From DATCJU01 sp036562635 (GTDB lineage: Bacteria; Actinomycetota; Actinomycetes; Mycobacteriales; Pseudonocardiaceae), in assembly GCA_036562635.1 (NCBI GenBank), contig DATCJU010000094.1:22183-86182 (forward strand): 64,000 nucleotides of DNA. The letters run 5' to 3'. The stretch's first letter is position 1; every line of letters starts with the position of its first letter. The notes beneath the pieces are model-generated. The model did not search any database. It was not told the DNA's origin and saw only the letters and a program-made list of their open reading frames with translations. The translations under genes were made by a program, and so were the position numbers. Positions 17,582 to 25,565 of the stretch are shown here, in pieces.

Positions 17582-17592
17582 TTCTCGATCAT
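17578..17592 (-). promoter_or_regulatory. Mini leader frame overlapping the copy 2 start
   Basis: ATG ATC GAG AAA TGA, with the TGA overlapping the ATG of the pentapeptide gene (ATGA). The same five-codon frame precedes copy 3 at 17932. No strong ribosome binding site is visible ahead of it, so translation of the leader is unproven. Confidence 0.4.
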
Positions 17593-17714
17593 GTCAAGTC
17601 ACAACGACACGGGCACAGCTCGAAACCGTGGGTCCGTCCAACATCACACGCCCACTGAGCAACGACAGTCGGAGTGGCTCCCGACCTTCTGTCCAGCGGG
17701 AGCGAACACTCCGG

Positions 17715-17921
17715 TCACACCGCCTCCGACTGGGCCCGCTCCACCTCTGGCAGGCCGGACGTCCGCTGGGCCTGGACCAGTGCCACGGTGTCCTGCCACA
17801 ACCACCAGCCCACACCCACCCCGACGCCCACCACCAACACCGCGGTGAGCACCACCCACCACCAGCGCAACGGCTGCAACCGCAACGCCTCACGCCGGGA
17901 CACCGTCGACTGCTCGCTCAC
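17715..17921 (-). CDS. Short membrane protein, N-terminal relative of pentapeptide proteins (copy 3)
   Basis: 68 residues, GTG start. The beginning SEQSTVSRREA aligns with copy 2 (IERSMVPRREA), and the Trp-rich helix LRWWWVVLTAVLVVGVGVGV aligns with copy 1, but the protein stops after SEAV with no repeat domain. It is either a truncated remnant of a third paralogue or a genuine small membrane partner. The conserved five-codon leader directly upstream favours a gene that was at least once functional. Confidence 0.6.
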   Translation of the reverse strand: MSEQSTVSRREALRLQPLRWWWVVLTAVLVVGVGVGVGWWLWQDTVALVQAQRTSGLPEVERAQSEAV

Positions 17922-17932
17922 TTCTCGATCAT
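17918..17932 (-). promoter_or_regulatory. Mini leader frame overlapping the copy 3 start
   Basis: ATG ATC GAG AAG TGA, with the TGA overlapping the GTG start (GTGA). It differs by one synonymous base from the leader of copy 2, and the bases just upstream (TCGACATGATCGAGAA) are also similar. Confidence 0.4.
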
Positions 17933-18237
17933 GTCGAACCGAGAAATGTCGACATAGCGATGAATACAGAAATCGAGAGATCGGAACGATCGGGCTCCCG
18001 GTACGGGCCGCTCGACACCCCGGCCCACCAGAAAGGGCGAATCGGAAACAGCACTCCTGGCCGGAAAAAACCCGGAAAGACGATTGACACCGAACACCAA
18101 ATCCGGATCAACCCGGAAACCACGGTGCCCACACACAACTCGTCCCCGGCCGGAGGAAACACCGACCGGGGACGAGAACAGATATCGTCAGGACCGACGA
18201 CACGTGGCCGGCCGTATCCGCGGCCCGGCCACCGCCG
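17922..18237. other. Intergenic region upstream of copy 3
   Basis: 316 bases, less GC-rich than average, holding the copy 3 leader at one end and a terminator hairpin (18140-18175) for the gene on the right. A promoter for copy 3 must lie here, but I cannot place its boxes with confidence. Confidence 0.5.
18140..18175 (-). terminator. Hairpin terminator of the 103-residue protein gene
   Basis: TCGTCCCCGG (18140-18149) pairs perfectly with CCGGGGACGA (18166-18175), with three further inner pairs after one mismatch. It lies 62 bases past the stop of the gene at 18238-18549. Confidence 0.7.
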
Positions 18238-18549
18238 TCAGCAGGTCACGCCCGGGTCGGCGTGCACGGCCGCGGTCACCCGCCAGTCCTGCAGCGTCCG
18301 GGCGAGCCCGGCCCACTGCCCCGACTCGGCGGACACCCCCAGCTCACGGATGAAGTCGGCCACGAACTCGGCGCGTTCGGACTCGGGCAGCTCGGCCGCC
18401 CAGGGAAACTCGTCGATCAACACCGCGGTGACCGCGGCATCGTCCACCCGGGCGAGCAGCTCGTACATCGCCCGCGCCGCCGCCACCGCCCCACGGGCTG
18501 CCGAACTCTCGCGGTCCCTCTCCTCGCTCCGCCGCACCTCGTCTGGCAT
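18238..18549 (-). CDS. Small acidic cytoplasmic protein, unrecognised
   Basis: 103 residues, mostly helical and acidic, with no signal or transmembrane segment. Visible pattern: AARAMYELLARVDDAAVTAV, FPWAAELPESERAEFVADF and WAGLARTLQDWRVTAAVHADP. I do not recognise the family, although the last stretch resembles small actinobacterial proteins found beside toxin-like or regulatory genes. Start taken at ATG 18549; an in-frame extension is possible. It has its own hairpin terminator. Confidence 0.6.
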   Translation of the reverse strand: MPDEVRRSEERDRESSAARGAVAAARAMYELLARVDDAAVTAVLIDEFPWAAELPESERAEFVADFIRELGVSAESGQWAGLARTLQDWRVTAAVHADPGVTC

Positions 18550-18640
18550 ACCGTGATCTTGACGCCTACCCCGATCGCCCGCACGACGAATCACCTGAGC
18601 GGCGGCACCCCCTGCCCGAACGCGCCGAACACCGGCCCCG

Positions 18641-19801
18641 TCAGGTCCCGGCGGGCAGCGGAACCTCCCAGGTCACCGTGGTTCCGGTACTCGGCGAGGA
18701 CTCCACGGTGCACCGCCCGCCCGCGGCGACCGCCCGCTCCTCCAGGTGCCGCAGCCCGCGCCGGGACACCCCCGGCGGGATACCGCACCCGTCGTCGGAC
18801 ACCTGCAACCGCAGCCCCGCCGCATCCCGCTCCAGGCGCACCAGCACCGAACGCGCCCCGGAGTGCCGCACCACGTTGGACAACGCCTCCCGCAGCGCGG
18901 CACGGGCGTGGTCGGCCACCGCCACCGGCACGTCGGCGACCTCCCCTGCCACCTCCAGCCGCGGCGGCACCCCGAGCAGCTCACCGGCGGTCTGCACCTC
19001 GGCGCGCACCGAGTCCAGCAGGTCCGGGGCTCGCGCCTCCTCGTCCGGATCGACCGAGGTCAGGGCCCGCACGGTCGCCCGCACCTCCGCGATGGTGCGG
19101 TCCAGCTGGGCCAGCGCCTCACCCAGGCGACGCGCGTCCTGCGGCTCCAGCCGCCCGGACAGCCGACGCTCCAGCAGCTCCAACTGCACCCCGGCCGCGT
19201 ACAGCCGCTGCACGATCACGTCGTGCAGATCGCGGGCGATGCGCTCCCGCTCCTGGTAGACCGCCACCCGCTGCCGCGCGTTGGCCCCCTCGGCCACCAC
19301 CATCGCCAGCCCGGCCTGCGCCGCGAACGAGGTCAGCAGGTCGACCATGACCGGGGTGAACGGGGGCCCGCCGCGCCGCCGGTAGACGGCCAGCGCCCCG
19401 AGCCGTCGCTCCCGGGTGCCGAACGGCACCACGGCGAACGGCCCGTACCCGCGCAGCAGGGGCGGGACGAACGGCGCGGTCCGCGGGTCACCGGTGAGGT
19501 CCTCCACCGCCACCGGCACCCCGCTGCGCCCCACCCGCGCCGCCACGGACCGGGGGGACAGCACGGTGCCCACCACCTGCTCGTCCTCCCCCGGGTCGGG
19601 AGGACCGGTGCGGTGCGCCGCCTCCACCACCACCCCGCCACCGTCGGTCGGCACGGTCACCACACCCAGGTCCGCCGAGGTCAGCTCGGCGGCACGCCGC
19701 ACCACCAGCGGCAGCACCGAGTCGGGGTCGTCCCCGAGCAGGGCGGCATTGGTGATCTCGGTGGAGGCGGCGAGTGCCCGGGTGGCCAGTGTCGAGTCCA
19801 T
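18641..19801 (-). CDS. GAF-domain sensor histidine kinase (HisKA_3 family)
   Basis: 386 residues, cytoplasmic, with no transmembrane segment. A GAF domain spans about residues 25-175 (VVRRAAELTSADLGVVTVP through GPFAVVPFG). The dimerisation and phospho-acceptor helix is ERERIARDLHDVIVQRLYAAG with the His in DLHD. The HATPase domain has HARAALREALSNVVRHS and the Gly-rich DDGCGIPPG. This class pairs with NarL/DevR-type regulators; the one at 12921 is the only such regulator in the window. The gene lies 101 bases after cydB on the same strand, so it may sense redox state or a ligand relevant to respiration, as DevS/DosT do. There is no evidence of a haem-binding His in the GAF domain. Confidence 0.92.
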   Translation of the reverse strand: MDSTLATRALAASTEITNAALLGDDPDSVLPLVVRRAAELTSADLGVVTVPTDGGGVVVEAAHRTGPPDPGEDEQVVGTVLSPRSVAARVGRSGVPVAVEDLTGDPRTAPFVPPLLRGYGPFAVVPFGTRERRLGALAVYRRRGGPPFTPVMVDLLTSFAAQAGLAMVVAEGANARQRVAVYQERERIARDLHDVIVQRLYAAGVQLELLERRLSGRLEPQDARRLGEALAQLDRTIAEVRATVRALTSVDPDEEARAPDLLDSVRAEVQTAGELLGVPPRLEVAGEVADVPVAVADHARAALREALSNVVRHSGARSVLVRLERDAAGLRLQVSDDGCGIPPGVSRRGLRHLEERAVAAGGRCTVESSPSTGTTVTWEVPLPAGT

Positions 19802-19902
19802 GACGAGTCCAGAATGCCGCCTCCCCGGCCCGGTGCGCAGGGCGCAGGCGGTGACCCGGTCCTGCCACACCGGGGCGCGGGAGGTCTCTCCTCGGAACGT
19901 AC

Positions 19903-20910
19903 TCACGGGACGTGCACCTTGGGGATGTGCTGGACACCGATCCGCCGCCGGAACACCCAGTACGTCCAGCCCTGGTAGACCAACACGGCGGGGGTACCGA
20001 ACGCGGCCACCCAGGTCATCACGGTCAGGGTGTACGGGCTGGAGGCCGCATCCTGCACGGTCAGCGTGTACGCAGGGTCCAGGGTCGAGGGCAGCACGTT
20101 CGGGTACAGGCTGCCGAACAGCACCACCACGGCGGCGGCGATCACCACGCCGAGCAGGGCGAACGCCTGGCCGTCCCGTCCGACGGCCAGCCGGGCCGGG
20201 GCCGCGAGCCCGGCCACCAGCACCAGCACCACCGGGACCCAGGTCCACCCGCCGCCGTACCGCAGCTGCACCACCAGCACCAGCAGCGCCAACGGGGCCA
20301 GACACGGCACGGCGAACCGCAGCGCGAACCGGGTCGCCCGCTGTCGTACCTCACCGACCGTCTTGAGCGCCAGGAACACCGCGCCGTGCAGCAGGCAGAA
20401 CCCGGCCAGCGCCAGCGCCCCCAGCGCCGTCTCCCAGCTCAGCAGGGCCAGCGGCCCGGCGGGCACCTCACCGTCGGCGTCCAGCGGCAGGCCCAGCACC
20501 ACGGCGGTGATCACCATGCCCCAGCCCAGGGGCGGGATCCACGAGCCGACCTGGATCACCCGGTCCCAGTTGCGCCGCCAACGCTCGGAGTCCACCTTGC
20601 CGCGGTACTCGAACGCCACACCCCGGCCGATCAGGGCCAGCAGCACCAACAGCACCGGCAGGTACGCGGCGGACAACATGGCGGCGTACCAGGCGGGGAA
20701 GGCGGCGAAGGTGGCCCCGATCGCCACGATCACCCACACCTCGTTGCCGTCCCACACCGGCCCGATGGTGTTCACCAACACGCGCCGTTCGGTGTCGTCC
20801 CTGGTCAGCGGGCCGAGGAGCATACCGACACCGAAGTCGAAGCCCTCCAGGAAGAAGTAGCCGAGCCACAGCAGGGCCACGATGCAGAACCACACGGTGG
20901 GCAGGTCCAT
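19903..20910 (-). CDS. cydB: Cytochrome bd oxidase subunit II
   Basis: 335 residues with eight to nine hydrophobic helices. It starts MDLPTVWFCIVALLWLGYFF and contains the family hallmarks LEGFDFGVGML, GPVWDGNEVWVI and the PAWYAAML region. With CydA it forms the high-affinity quinol oxidase that reduces O2 without pumping protons. It is 30 bases downstream of cydA in one operon. cydC and cydD, needed for assembly, are not in the window. Confidence 0.97.
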   Translation of the reverse strand: MDLPTVWFCIVALLWLGYFFLEGFDFGVGMLLGPLTRDDTERRVLVNTIGPVWDGNEVWVIVAIGATFAAFPAWYAAMLSAAYLPVLLVLLALIGRGVAFEYRGKVDSERWRRNWDRVIQVGSWIPPLGWGMVITAVVLGLPLDADGEVPAGPLALLSWETALGALALAGFCLLHGAVFLALKTVGEVRQRATRFALRFAVPCLAPLALLVLVVQLRYGGGWTWVPVVLVLVAGLAAPARLAVGRDGQAFALLGVVIAAAVVVLFGSLYPNVLPSTLDPAYTLTVQDAASSPYTLTVMTWVAAFGTPAVLVYQGWTYWVFRRRIGVQHIPKVHVP

Positions 20911-20940
20911 CTCCGGTCCTCTCGGTCCTCGAGCCGCCGG

Positions 20941-22512
20941 TCAGTAGGCGAAGGTGAGCACGTCGTCGGACTCCTGGCCGTCGGCCCGCCGTCCGCGGTC
21001 CTCGTCCGTCCGGGCCGGCATCACCCCGCCGATCCCGGCGCGGGCGAAGCGGGTCAGCAGGAAGAGCTCCACCACCGCGAGCACCCCGTACACCACGGTC
21101 AGCGTGACCAGCGAGAACACCATCTCGCCGAGCGACACCCCCGAGGAGACGGCCTGCGCGGTGTACATCCACACCCCGTCCACCCCGCTCGGGTTGGGCA
21201 CCACCACGAACGGCTGGCGGCCCATCTCGGTGAAGATCCAACCGAAGCTGTTGGCCAGGAACGGGGTGGCGATACCCAGCAGGGCCAACCGCGGGAACCA
21301 CACCGAGTTCGGCATCCGGCCCCGCCGGGTGAGCCAGAGCGCCAGCGCGGCGGCCGCGGCGGCGACCACACCGAAGCCGATCATCAGGCGGAAGCCCCAG
21401 TAGGTGACCGGCAGGTTCGGCACGTAGTCGACGGGCTTGCCCGCCAGCTCGCCCAGCCGCGGGTCGTCCGGGTAGTTCGTGCCGTACCGCTCCCGGTACT
21501 CGACGACCAGGTCCTGCACCCCCTTGACCTCGGTGTCGAAGTCACCGTGTGCCAGGAAGGACAGCAGGGCGGGCAGGGTGACGCTCTTGACGTTCTCGCA
21601 GTCCGGCCGGGTGACGTCACCGACGGCGAACACCGAGAACCCGGCGGGCGCCTCGGTGTGGCACAGCGCCTCGGCCGCGGCCATCTTCATCGGCTGCTGC
21701 TGGAACATCAGCTTGCCCTGGACGTCACCGGTGATGGCGACCGCGGCGAAGGCGATCATGCCGACCCAGGCACCCAGACGCAGCGAGGTCCGCCACACCC
21801 GCCGGTCCTCCTCGACCGACAGCGGGCCGGTGGCCGGGTCCGCCTCGGCGGGAGCGGCCGACCCCGCGGTGGTGTCCCGGGTGTCGCGGTGCCGCCGCCA
21901 CAGGTGCCAGGCCGAGATGCCGACCAGGAAGGCACCGGCCACGGCGAACGCACCGGCCAGGGTGTGCGGGAACGCCGCCAGCACGGTGGAGTTGGTCAGC
22001 ACCGCCCAGATCGAGGTCAGGCGCGGCCGGCCGTCCACCATCTCCACGCCCACCGGGTGCTGCATCCAGGAGTTCGCGGCCAGGATGAAGTACGCCGAGG
22101 CGACGGTGGCCAGCGAGGCGGCCCAGATGCTGGCCAGATGTGCCCGCCTGGGCAGCCGGTCCCAGCCGAAGATCCACAGACCGAGGAAGGTGGACTCGAC
22201 GAAGAAGGCGACCAGGCCCTCCATGGCCAGCGGTGCGCCGAACACGTCCCCGACGAATCGGGAGTAGGCGCTCCAGCTCATGCCGAACTGGAACTCCTGC
22301 ACGATGCCGGTCACCACGCCCATGGCGAAGTTGACCAGCATCAGCTTGCCCCAGAACTTGGTCATCGCCAGGTAGCGCGCCTCACCGGTGCGGTACCAGG
22401 CGGTGTGCATGCCCGCCACCAACAGGGAAAGCCCGATGGTCAGCGGAACCATCAGGAAGTGATAGACGGTGGTGATCCCGAACTGCCACCTGGCCACATC
22501 GAGGATGTCCAC
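20941..22512 (-). CDS. cydA: Cytochrome bd oxidase subunit I
   Basis: 523 residues. It starts MDILDVARWQFGITTVYHF, where His18 is the ligand of the high-spin haem. ANSWMQHPVG holds the conserved His region, and FGWIFTEMGRQPF is the quinol-binding consensus. The Q-loop region is of short type. Cytoplasmic-membrane quinol oxidase used at low oxygen or under nitrosative and sulfide stress (family knowledge). The GTG start at 22512 is preceded by GGGAG and keeps the first helix at the usual place. The promoter lies in the 360-base divergent region shared with a manganese transporter. Confidence 0.97.
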   Translation of the reverse strand: MDILDVARWQFGITTVYHFLMVPLTIGLSLLVAGMHTAWYRTGEARYLAMTKFWGKLMLVNFAMGVVTGIVQEFQFGMSWSAYSRFVGDVFGAPLAMEGLVAFFVESTFLGLWIFGWDRLPRRAHLASIWAASLATVASAYFILAANSWMQHPVGVEMVDGRPRLTSIWAVLTNSTVLAAFPHTLAGAFAVAGAFLVGISAWHLWRRHRDTRDTTAGSAAPAEADPATGPLSVEEDRRVWRTSLRLGAWVGMIAFAAVAITGDVQGKLMFQQQPMKMAAAEALCHTEAPAGFSVFAVGDVTRPDCENVKSVTLPALLSFLAHGDFDTEVKGVQDLVVEYRERYGTNYPDDPRLGELAGKPVDYVPNLPVTYWGFRLMIGFGVVAAAAAALALWLTRRGRMPNSVWFPRLALLGIATPFLANSFGWIFTEMGRQPFVVVPNPSGVDGVWMYTAQAVSSGVSLGEMVFSLVTLTVVYGVLAVVELFLLTRFARAGIGGVMPARTDEDRGRRADGQESDDVLTFAY

Positions 22513-22679
22513 GCTCCCAGCGTGCTGTCCGGGGTGGTGGTCACGGCAGGTGCGACGGTCCCCTTCCGGCCGGCCCGGGGGTCCCGCCCCCGGGGACCTT
22601 GGTCCCGGGACTCTCCGCCCCGGGGTGAGACGGCTCACGGGGTGCTGGGCGGTGGGGTGGGCCGCTCGCTAGCATCGGG

Positions 22680-22805
22680 GCGCCTGAGGGGAGTAGTTCC
22701 CGGGACCGCTCGAGGCGGTCCGGCGAGGTGATCGACATACTGGTCCGCCGTCGCGGATCCGGTCCCTCACCCGGTGCGAGCCGGGCGAACGAGACCTCCG
22801 GCCGG
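22680..22805 (+). promoter_or_regulatory. yybP-ykoY manganese riboswitch
   Basis: The conserved blocks of this class appear in order: GGGGAGTAG (22688-22696), a hairpin GGACCGC/GCGGTCC (22703-22721), GACATAC (22734-22740), a hairpin CCCGG/CCGGG (22770-22785), then CGAACGAGACCTCC near 22785-22799. Compared with the E. coli alx and mntP examples, GGGGAGUAG, GACAUAC and GAGACCU are the same landmarks. Mn2+ binding usually turns expression on. The element sits about 70 bases before the TMEM165/GDT1 gene, a known partner family. Confidence 0.88.
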
Positions 22806-22875
22806 GTGTTGGTGCGCCCGGTCGGGGTCGTGTGTCCCCCCGTCCGGGCCGGACGTGGGAGGAATCGACGACCTC

Positions 22876-23475
22876 ATGACTGCCTGGCTGCTGGCGTTCG
22901 CCACCGCCTTCGGTGCGGTGTTCCTGGTCGAACTGCCGGACAAGACCCTGGTCGCGACGCTGGTGTTGACCACGCGCTATCGGGCGTTGCCGGTGTTCGT
23001 CGGGGTGAGCACCGCCTTCGCCGTGCAGTGCGCCATCGCCGTCACCGTCGGGGGTGTGCTCACCCTGCTGCCGGACCGACTGGTCGCCGGGGTGGTGGCG
23101 GTGTTGTTCGGCGTGGGCGCGTTCCTGCTGCTGCGCGAGGGTTTCGGCCACGACGACCCGGACGAGGCCGACCAGGCGAGCGGCGGGCGGCGACCGGTGC
23201 CGTTCCTGCGGGCCGCGCTGACCTCGTTCGGGGTGCTGTTCGCCGCCGAGTGGGGAGACGCCTCCCAGCTCGCCACCGCCGGCCTGGCCGCGAAGTTCAC
23301 CGCCCCGGTGGCGGTGGGCCTGGGTGCCTGGACGGCGCTGGTGACGGTGGCCGGGATCGCGGTCCTGCTCGGTCACCGGATCCGCGACCGTATCCCCACC
23401 CACTGGATCCAGCGGGTGGCCGGTGTGGTGTTCGCACTGTTCGCACTGTTCGCCGCCTACCAGGTCGTGGCCTGA
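22876..23475 (+). CDS. TMEM165/GDT1 (UPF0016) family Mn2+/Ca2+ exporter
   Basis: 199 residues, six transmembrane helices in two repeats, each with the ion-binding signature: VELPDKT in the first half and AEWGDASQ in the second (E-x-G/P-D-K/A-T/S). A hydrophilic loop separates the halves. Family members export manganese or exchange Ca2+ for H+ across the cytoplasmic membrane. The upstream Mn riboswitch supports Mn2+ as substrate. The ATG at 22876 is preceded by GGGAGGAA; longer open-frame extensions would overlap the riboswitch. Confidence 0.93.
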   Translation: MTAWLLAFATAFGAVFLVELPDKTLVATLVLTTRYRALPVFVGVSTAFAVQCAIAVTVGGVLTLLPDRLVAGVVAVLFGVGAFLLLREGFGHDDPDEADQASGGRRPVPFLRAALTSFGVLFAAEWGDASQLATAGLAAKFTAPVAVGLGAWTALVTVAGIAVLLGHRIRDRIPTHWIQRVAGVVFALFALFAAYQVVA

Positions 23476-23565
23476 GCCGGTGCGGGCACACCGCCGCCCG
23501 CCCGGCGGGCACCTCCACCGCTGCGCCGACCGGCCCCGGTCCGACGACCCGGAACCGACAGCCGG

Positions 23566-24327
23566 TCAGCGCAGCGCGGCGGCCATGGACGCGGCGGCGT
23601 CGACCACCAGCGGGCCGATCCGCTCGGTGTCGAACGGCTCGAAGGCGACCACGCCCACGCTGGCCCGCAGCCCGGGCACCCCGCGTACCGGGGCGGCGAG
23701 CCCGTGGGCACCGGCCTGGAGCTCCCCCGAGGTGGTCACCCACCGGGGGCCTTCCTCGGGCAGGTCGATGGCCCGTCCCCCGGCGCCCTGCCGCACCGGG
23801 TGCCGGGTGCCCACCCGATAGGCCACGTGGTAGGTGGTCCACGACGGTTCCACCACCGCGACGGCCTGCGCCTCGTCCCCCTCCGCGACGGTGAGGTGGG
23901 CGGTGGCACCGGCCTGCTCGGCCAGCTCGCGCAGCACCGGTATCGCGGCCAGGCGGAGCTGGGGCAGGACCCGCGCGGCCAGGCGGAGCACGCCGAGACC
24001 GAGCCGGACCCGCGACCCCTCCCGACGCACCAGGCCCGCGGCGTGCAGCGGGCCGAGCAACCGGTACACCGCGGCCCGGCTCGCCCCGATCACGGTGGCC
24101 AGGTCGCTGATGTTCGGGGCGTCGGTCTCCGCCTCCGCCACCGCGTTGAGCAGGGCCAGTGCGCGTTCCAGGGTCAGCGAGCTCTCCTTGGCCGATCCGC
24201 GGCCTCCGGCGCCCGACGCGGCCCTGCCCCGGGTCCGCCGCTCGGAAACACCGGTGTGGCCGGCGACGCCGCCCGATGCCCCCGGTGGACCTCCGACGTT
24301 CGGGTCCGGGCGGGCGGAGGAGACCAT
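23566..24327 (-). CDS. IclR-family transcriptional regulator
   Basis: 253 residues. The N-terminal winged helix (about 50-110) has ALALLNAVAEAETDAPNISDLA and ASRAAVYRLLGPL. The IclR ligand domain follows (residues 130-250), with ATAHLTVAEGDEAQAVAVVE and a C-terminal cluster of small residues. The first 45 residues are Gly/Arg-rich and variable. It starts two bases after the stop of the fumarylacetoacetase gene, so it lies in the same operon and most likely controls homogentisate catabolism, including the divergent hmgA promoter. The effector is unknown; a pathway aromatic acid is the usual case. Confidence 0.9.
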   Translation of the reverse strand: MVSSARPDPNVGGPPGASGGVAGHTGVSERRTRGRAASGAGGRGSAKESSLTLERALALLNAVAEAETDAPNISDLATVIGASRAAVYRLLGPLHAAGLVRREGSRVRLGLGVLRLAARVLPQLRLAAIPVLRELAEQAGATAHLTVAEGDEAQAVAVVEPSWTTYHVAYRVGTRHPVRQGAGGRAIDLPEEGPRWVTTSGELQAGAHGLAAPVRGVPGLRASVGVVAFEPFDTERIGPLVVDAAASMAAALR

Positions 24328-24329
24328 GG

Positions 24330-25565
24330 CTACCCCCGCGCCTCGTACGGCTCGGCCGGACGCACGGTGCCGGTCACCTCGGCGAACCCGACCACACTGC
24401 CGTCGGGGCCCGGCGCGGTGGCGGTGATGGTCACCGTGTCCCCGTCCTCCAGGAAGGTGCGCTCGCTGCCGTCAGCCAGCGTCACCGGTTCCCGGCCGCC
24501 CCAGGTCAGCTCCAGGAAGCAGCCGCGCTGTTCCTTCTCCGGTCCCGACACCGTGCCGGAGGCGAACAGGTCACCCGGGCGCACGGTGGCACCGTTGATC
24601 GTCATGTGCGCGAGCTGCTGGGCGCAGGACCAGGACATGGCGGCGAACGGCGGGTGGGCGACCACGGTGCCGTTCCACTCCACCGCCAGCTTCAGGTCCA
24701 GCCCCCACGGCTCCTCCTCGACCAGGTACGGCAGCAGCTCGTGGTCGAAGCCGGGCGTGGGCACCCGCGCCGCGGACAGGGCCGCCAGGGGCGTGATCCA
24801 GGCGCCGATCGAGGTGAGGAACGACTTGCCCAGGAACGGACCCAGCGGCTGGTACTCCCAGGCCTGGATGTCCCGGGCCGACCAGTCGTTGACCAGGGCG
24901 ACACCGAAGACGTGGTCAGCGACCTCGGAGGTGGTCACCCGGGAACGCACCGGACCGCCGCAGACGAACCCGACCTCGGCCTCGATGTCCAGGCGCCTGC
25001 TGGGACCGAACACCGGGGCGTCGGCGCCGGCCGGGCGGCTCTGCCCGCTGGGGCGGACCACGTCCGTGCCGGAGACGACGACGGTGCCGGCGCGGCCGTG
25101 GTAACCGACCGGCAGGTGGGTCCAGTTGGGCAGCAGCGGGGCGCTGTCGGGGCGGAAGATCCGACCGACGTTCTCCGCGTGGTGCCGGGACGAGTAGAAG
25201 TCGACGTAGTCGGCGACGGTGAACGGCAGCACGGGCTGCACGGCGGACTCACCGGTCAGCGGCAGCAGCTGGGCGCCCCGGGGCGCCGTGTCCGCGGTGA
25301 CCAGTGCGACCAACCGCTCCCGCAGCTCGTCCCAGGCGGGACGGCCGGCGGCCAGCAGCGGGTTCAGCGAGTCGGCGCTCACCAGGTCGGCGAGGCGCTC
25401 GCCGAGCTCCCCGGCGAGCGGGCGCAGCGGCAGCGCGTGGTCACCCACCCGCACGGCGAGGACGGGCCGGTCCCCGACCCCGGGCCCGGTGACCACACCG
25501 TAGGGCAGGGTCTGCGGGCCGAACGGACGGTCGGCGGCGAACTCGGGATCGTCGATCCAGGTCAC
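24330..25565 (-). CDS. fahA: Fumarylacetoacetase
   Basis: 411 residues. It hydrolyses fumarylacetoacetate to fumarate and acetoacetate, the last step of tyrosine degradation. The N-terminal SH3-like part is followed by the FAH barrel with YVDFYSSRHHAENVGRIFRP (catalytic His), the metal ligands in DIEAEVGFV and VNDWSARDIQAWEYQPLGPF, and GTVSGPEKEQRG. Length matches bacterial and eukaryotic FAH rather than the short FAHD1-type proteins. The GTG start overlaps the stop of the upstream gene (GTGA), indicating translational coupling. Confidence 0.96.
   Translation of the reverse strand: MTWIDDPEFAADRPFGPQTLPYGVVTGPGVGDRPVLAVRVGDHALPLRPLAGELGERLADLVSADSLNPLLAAGRPAWDELRERLVALVTADTAPRGAQLLPLTGESAVQPVLPFTVADYVDFYSSRHHAENVGRIFRPDSAPLLPNWTHLPVGYHGRAGTVVVSGTDVVRPSGQSRPAGADAPVFGPSRRLDIEAEVGFVCGGPVRSRVTTSEVADHVFGVALVNDWSARDIQAWEYQPLGPFLGKSFLTSIGAWITPLAALSAARVPTPGFDHELLPYLVEEEPWGLDLKLAVEWNGTVVAHPPFAAMSWSCAQQLAHMTINGATVRPGDLFASGTVSGPEKEQRGCFLELTWGGREPVTLADGSERTFLEDGDTVTITATAPGPDGSVVGFAEVTGTVRPAEPYEARG

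Noticed and set aside
19912..22731. A 939-codon open frame on the + strand across cydAB.
   Set aside because: It runs antisense to cydA and cydB, its translation is His/Gln/Arg-rich low complexity without any family, and such frames are expected opposite high-GC genes.
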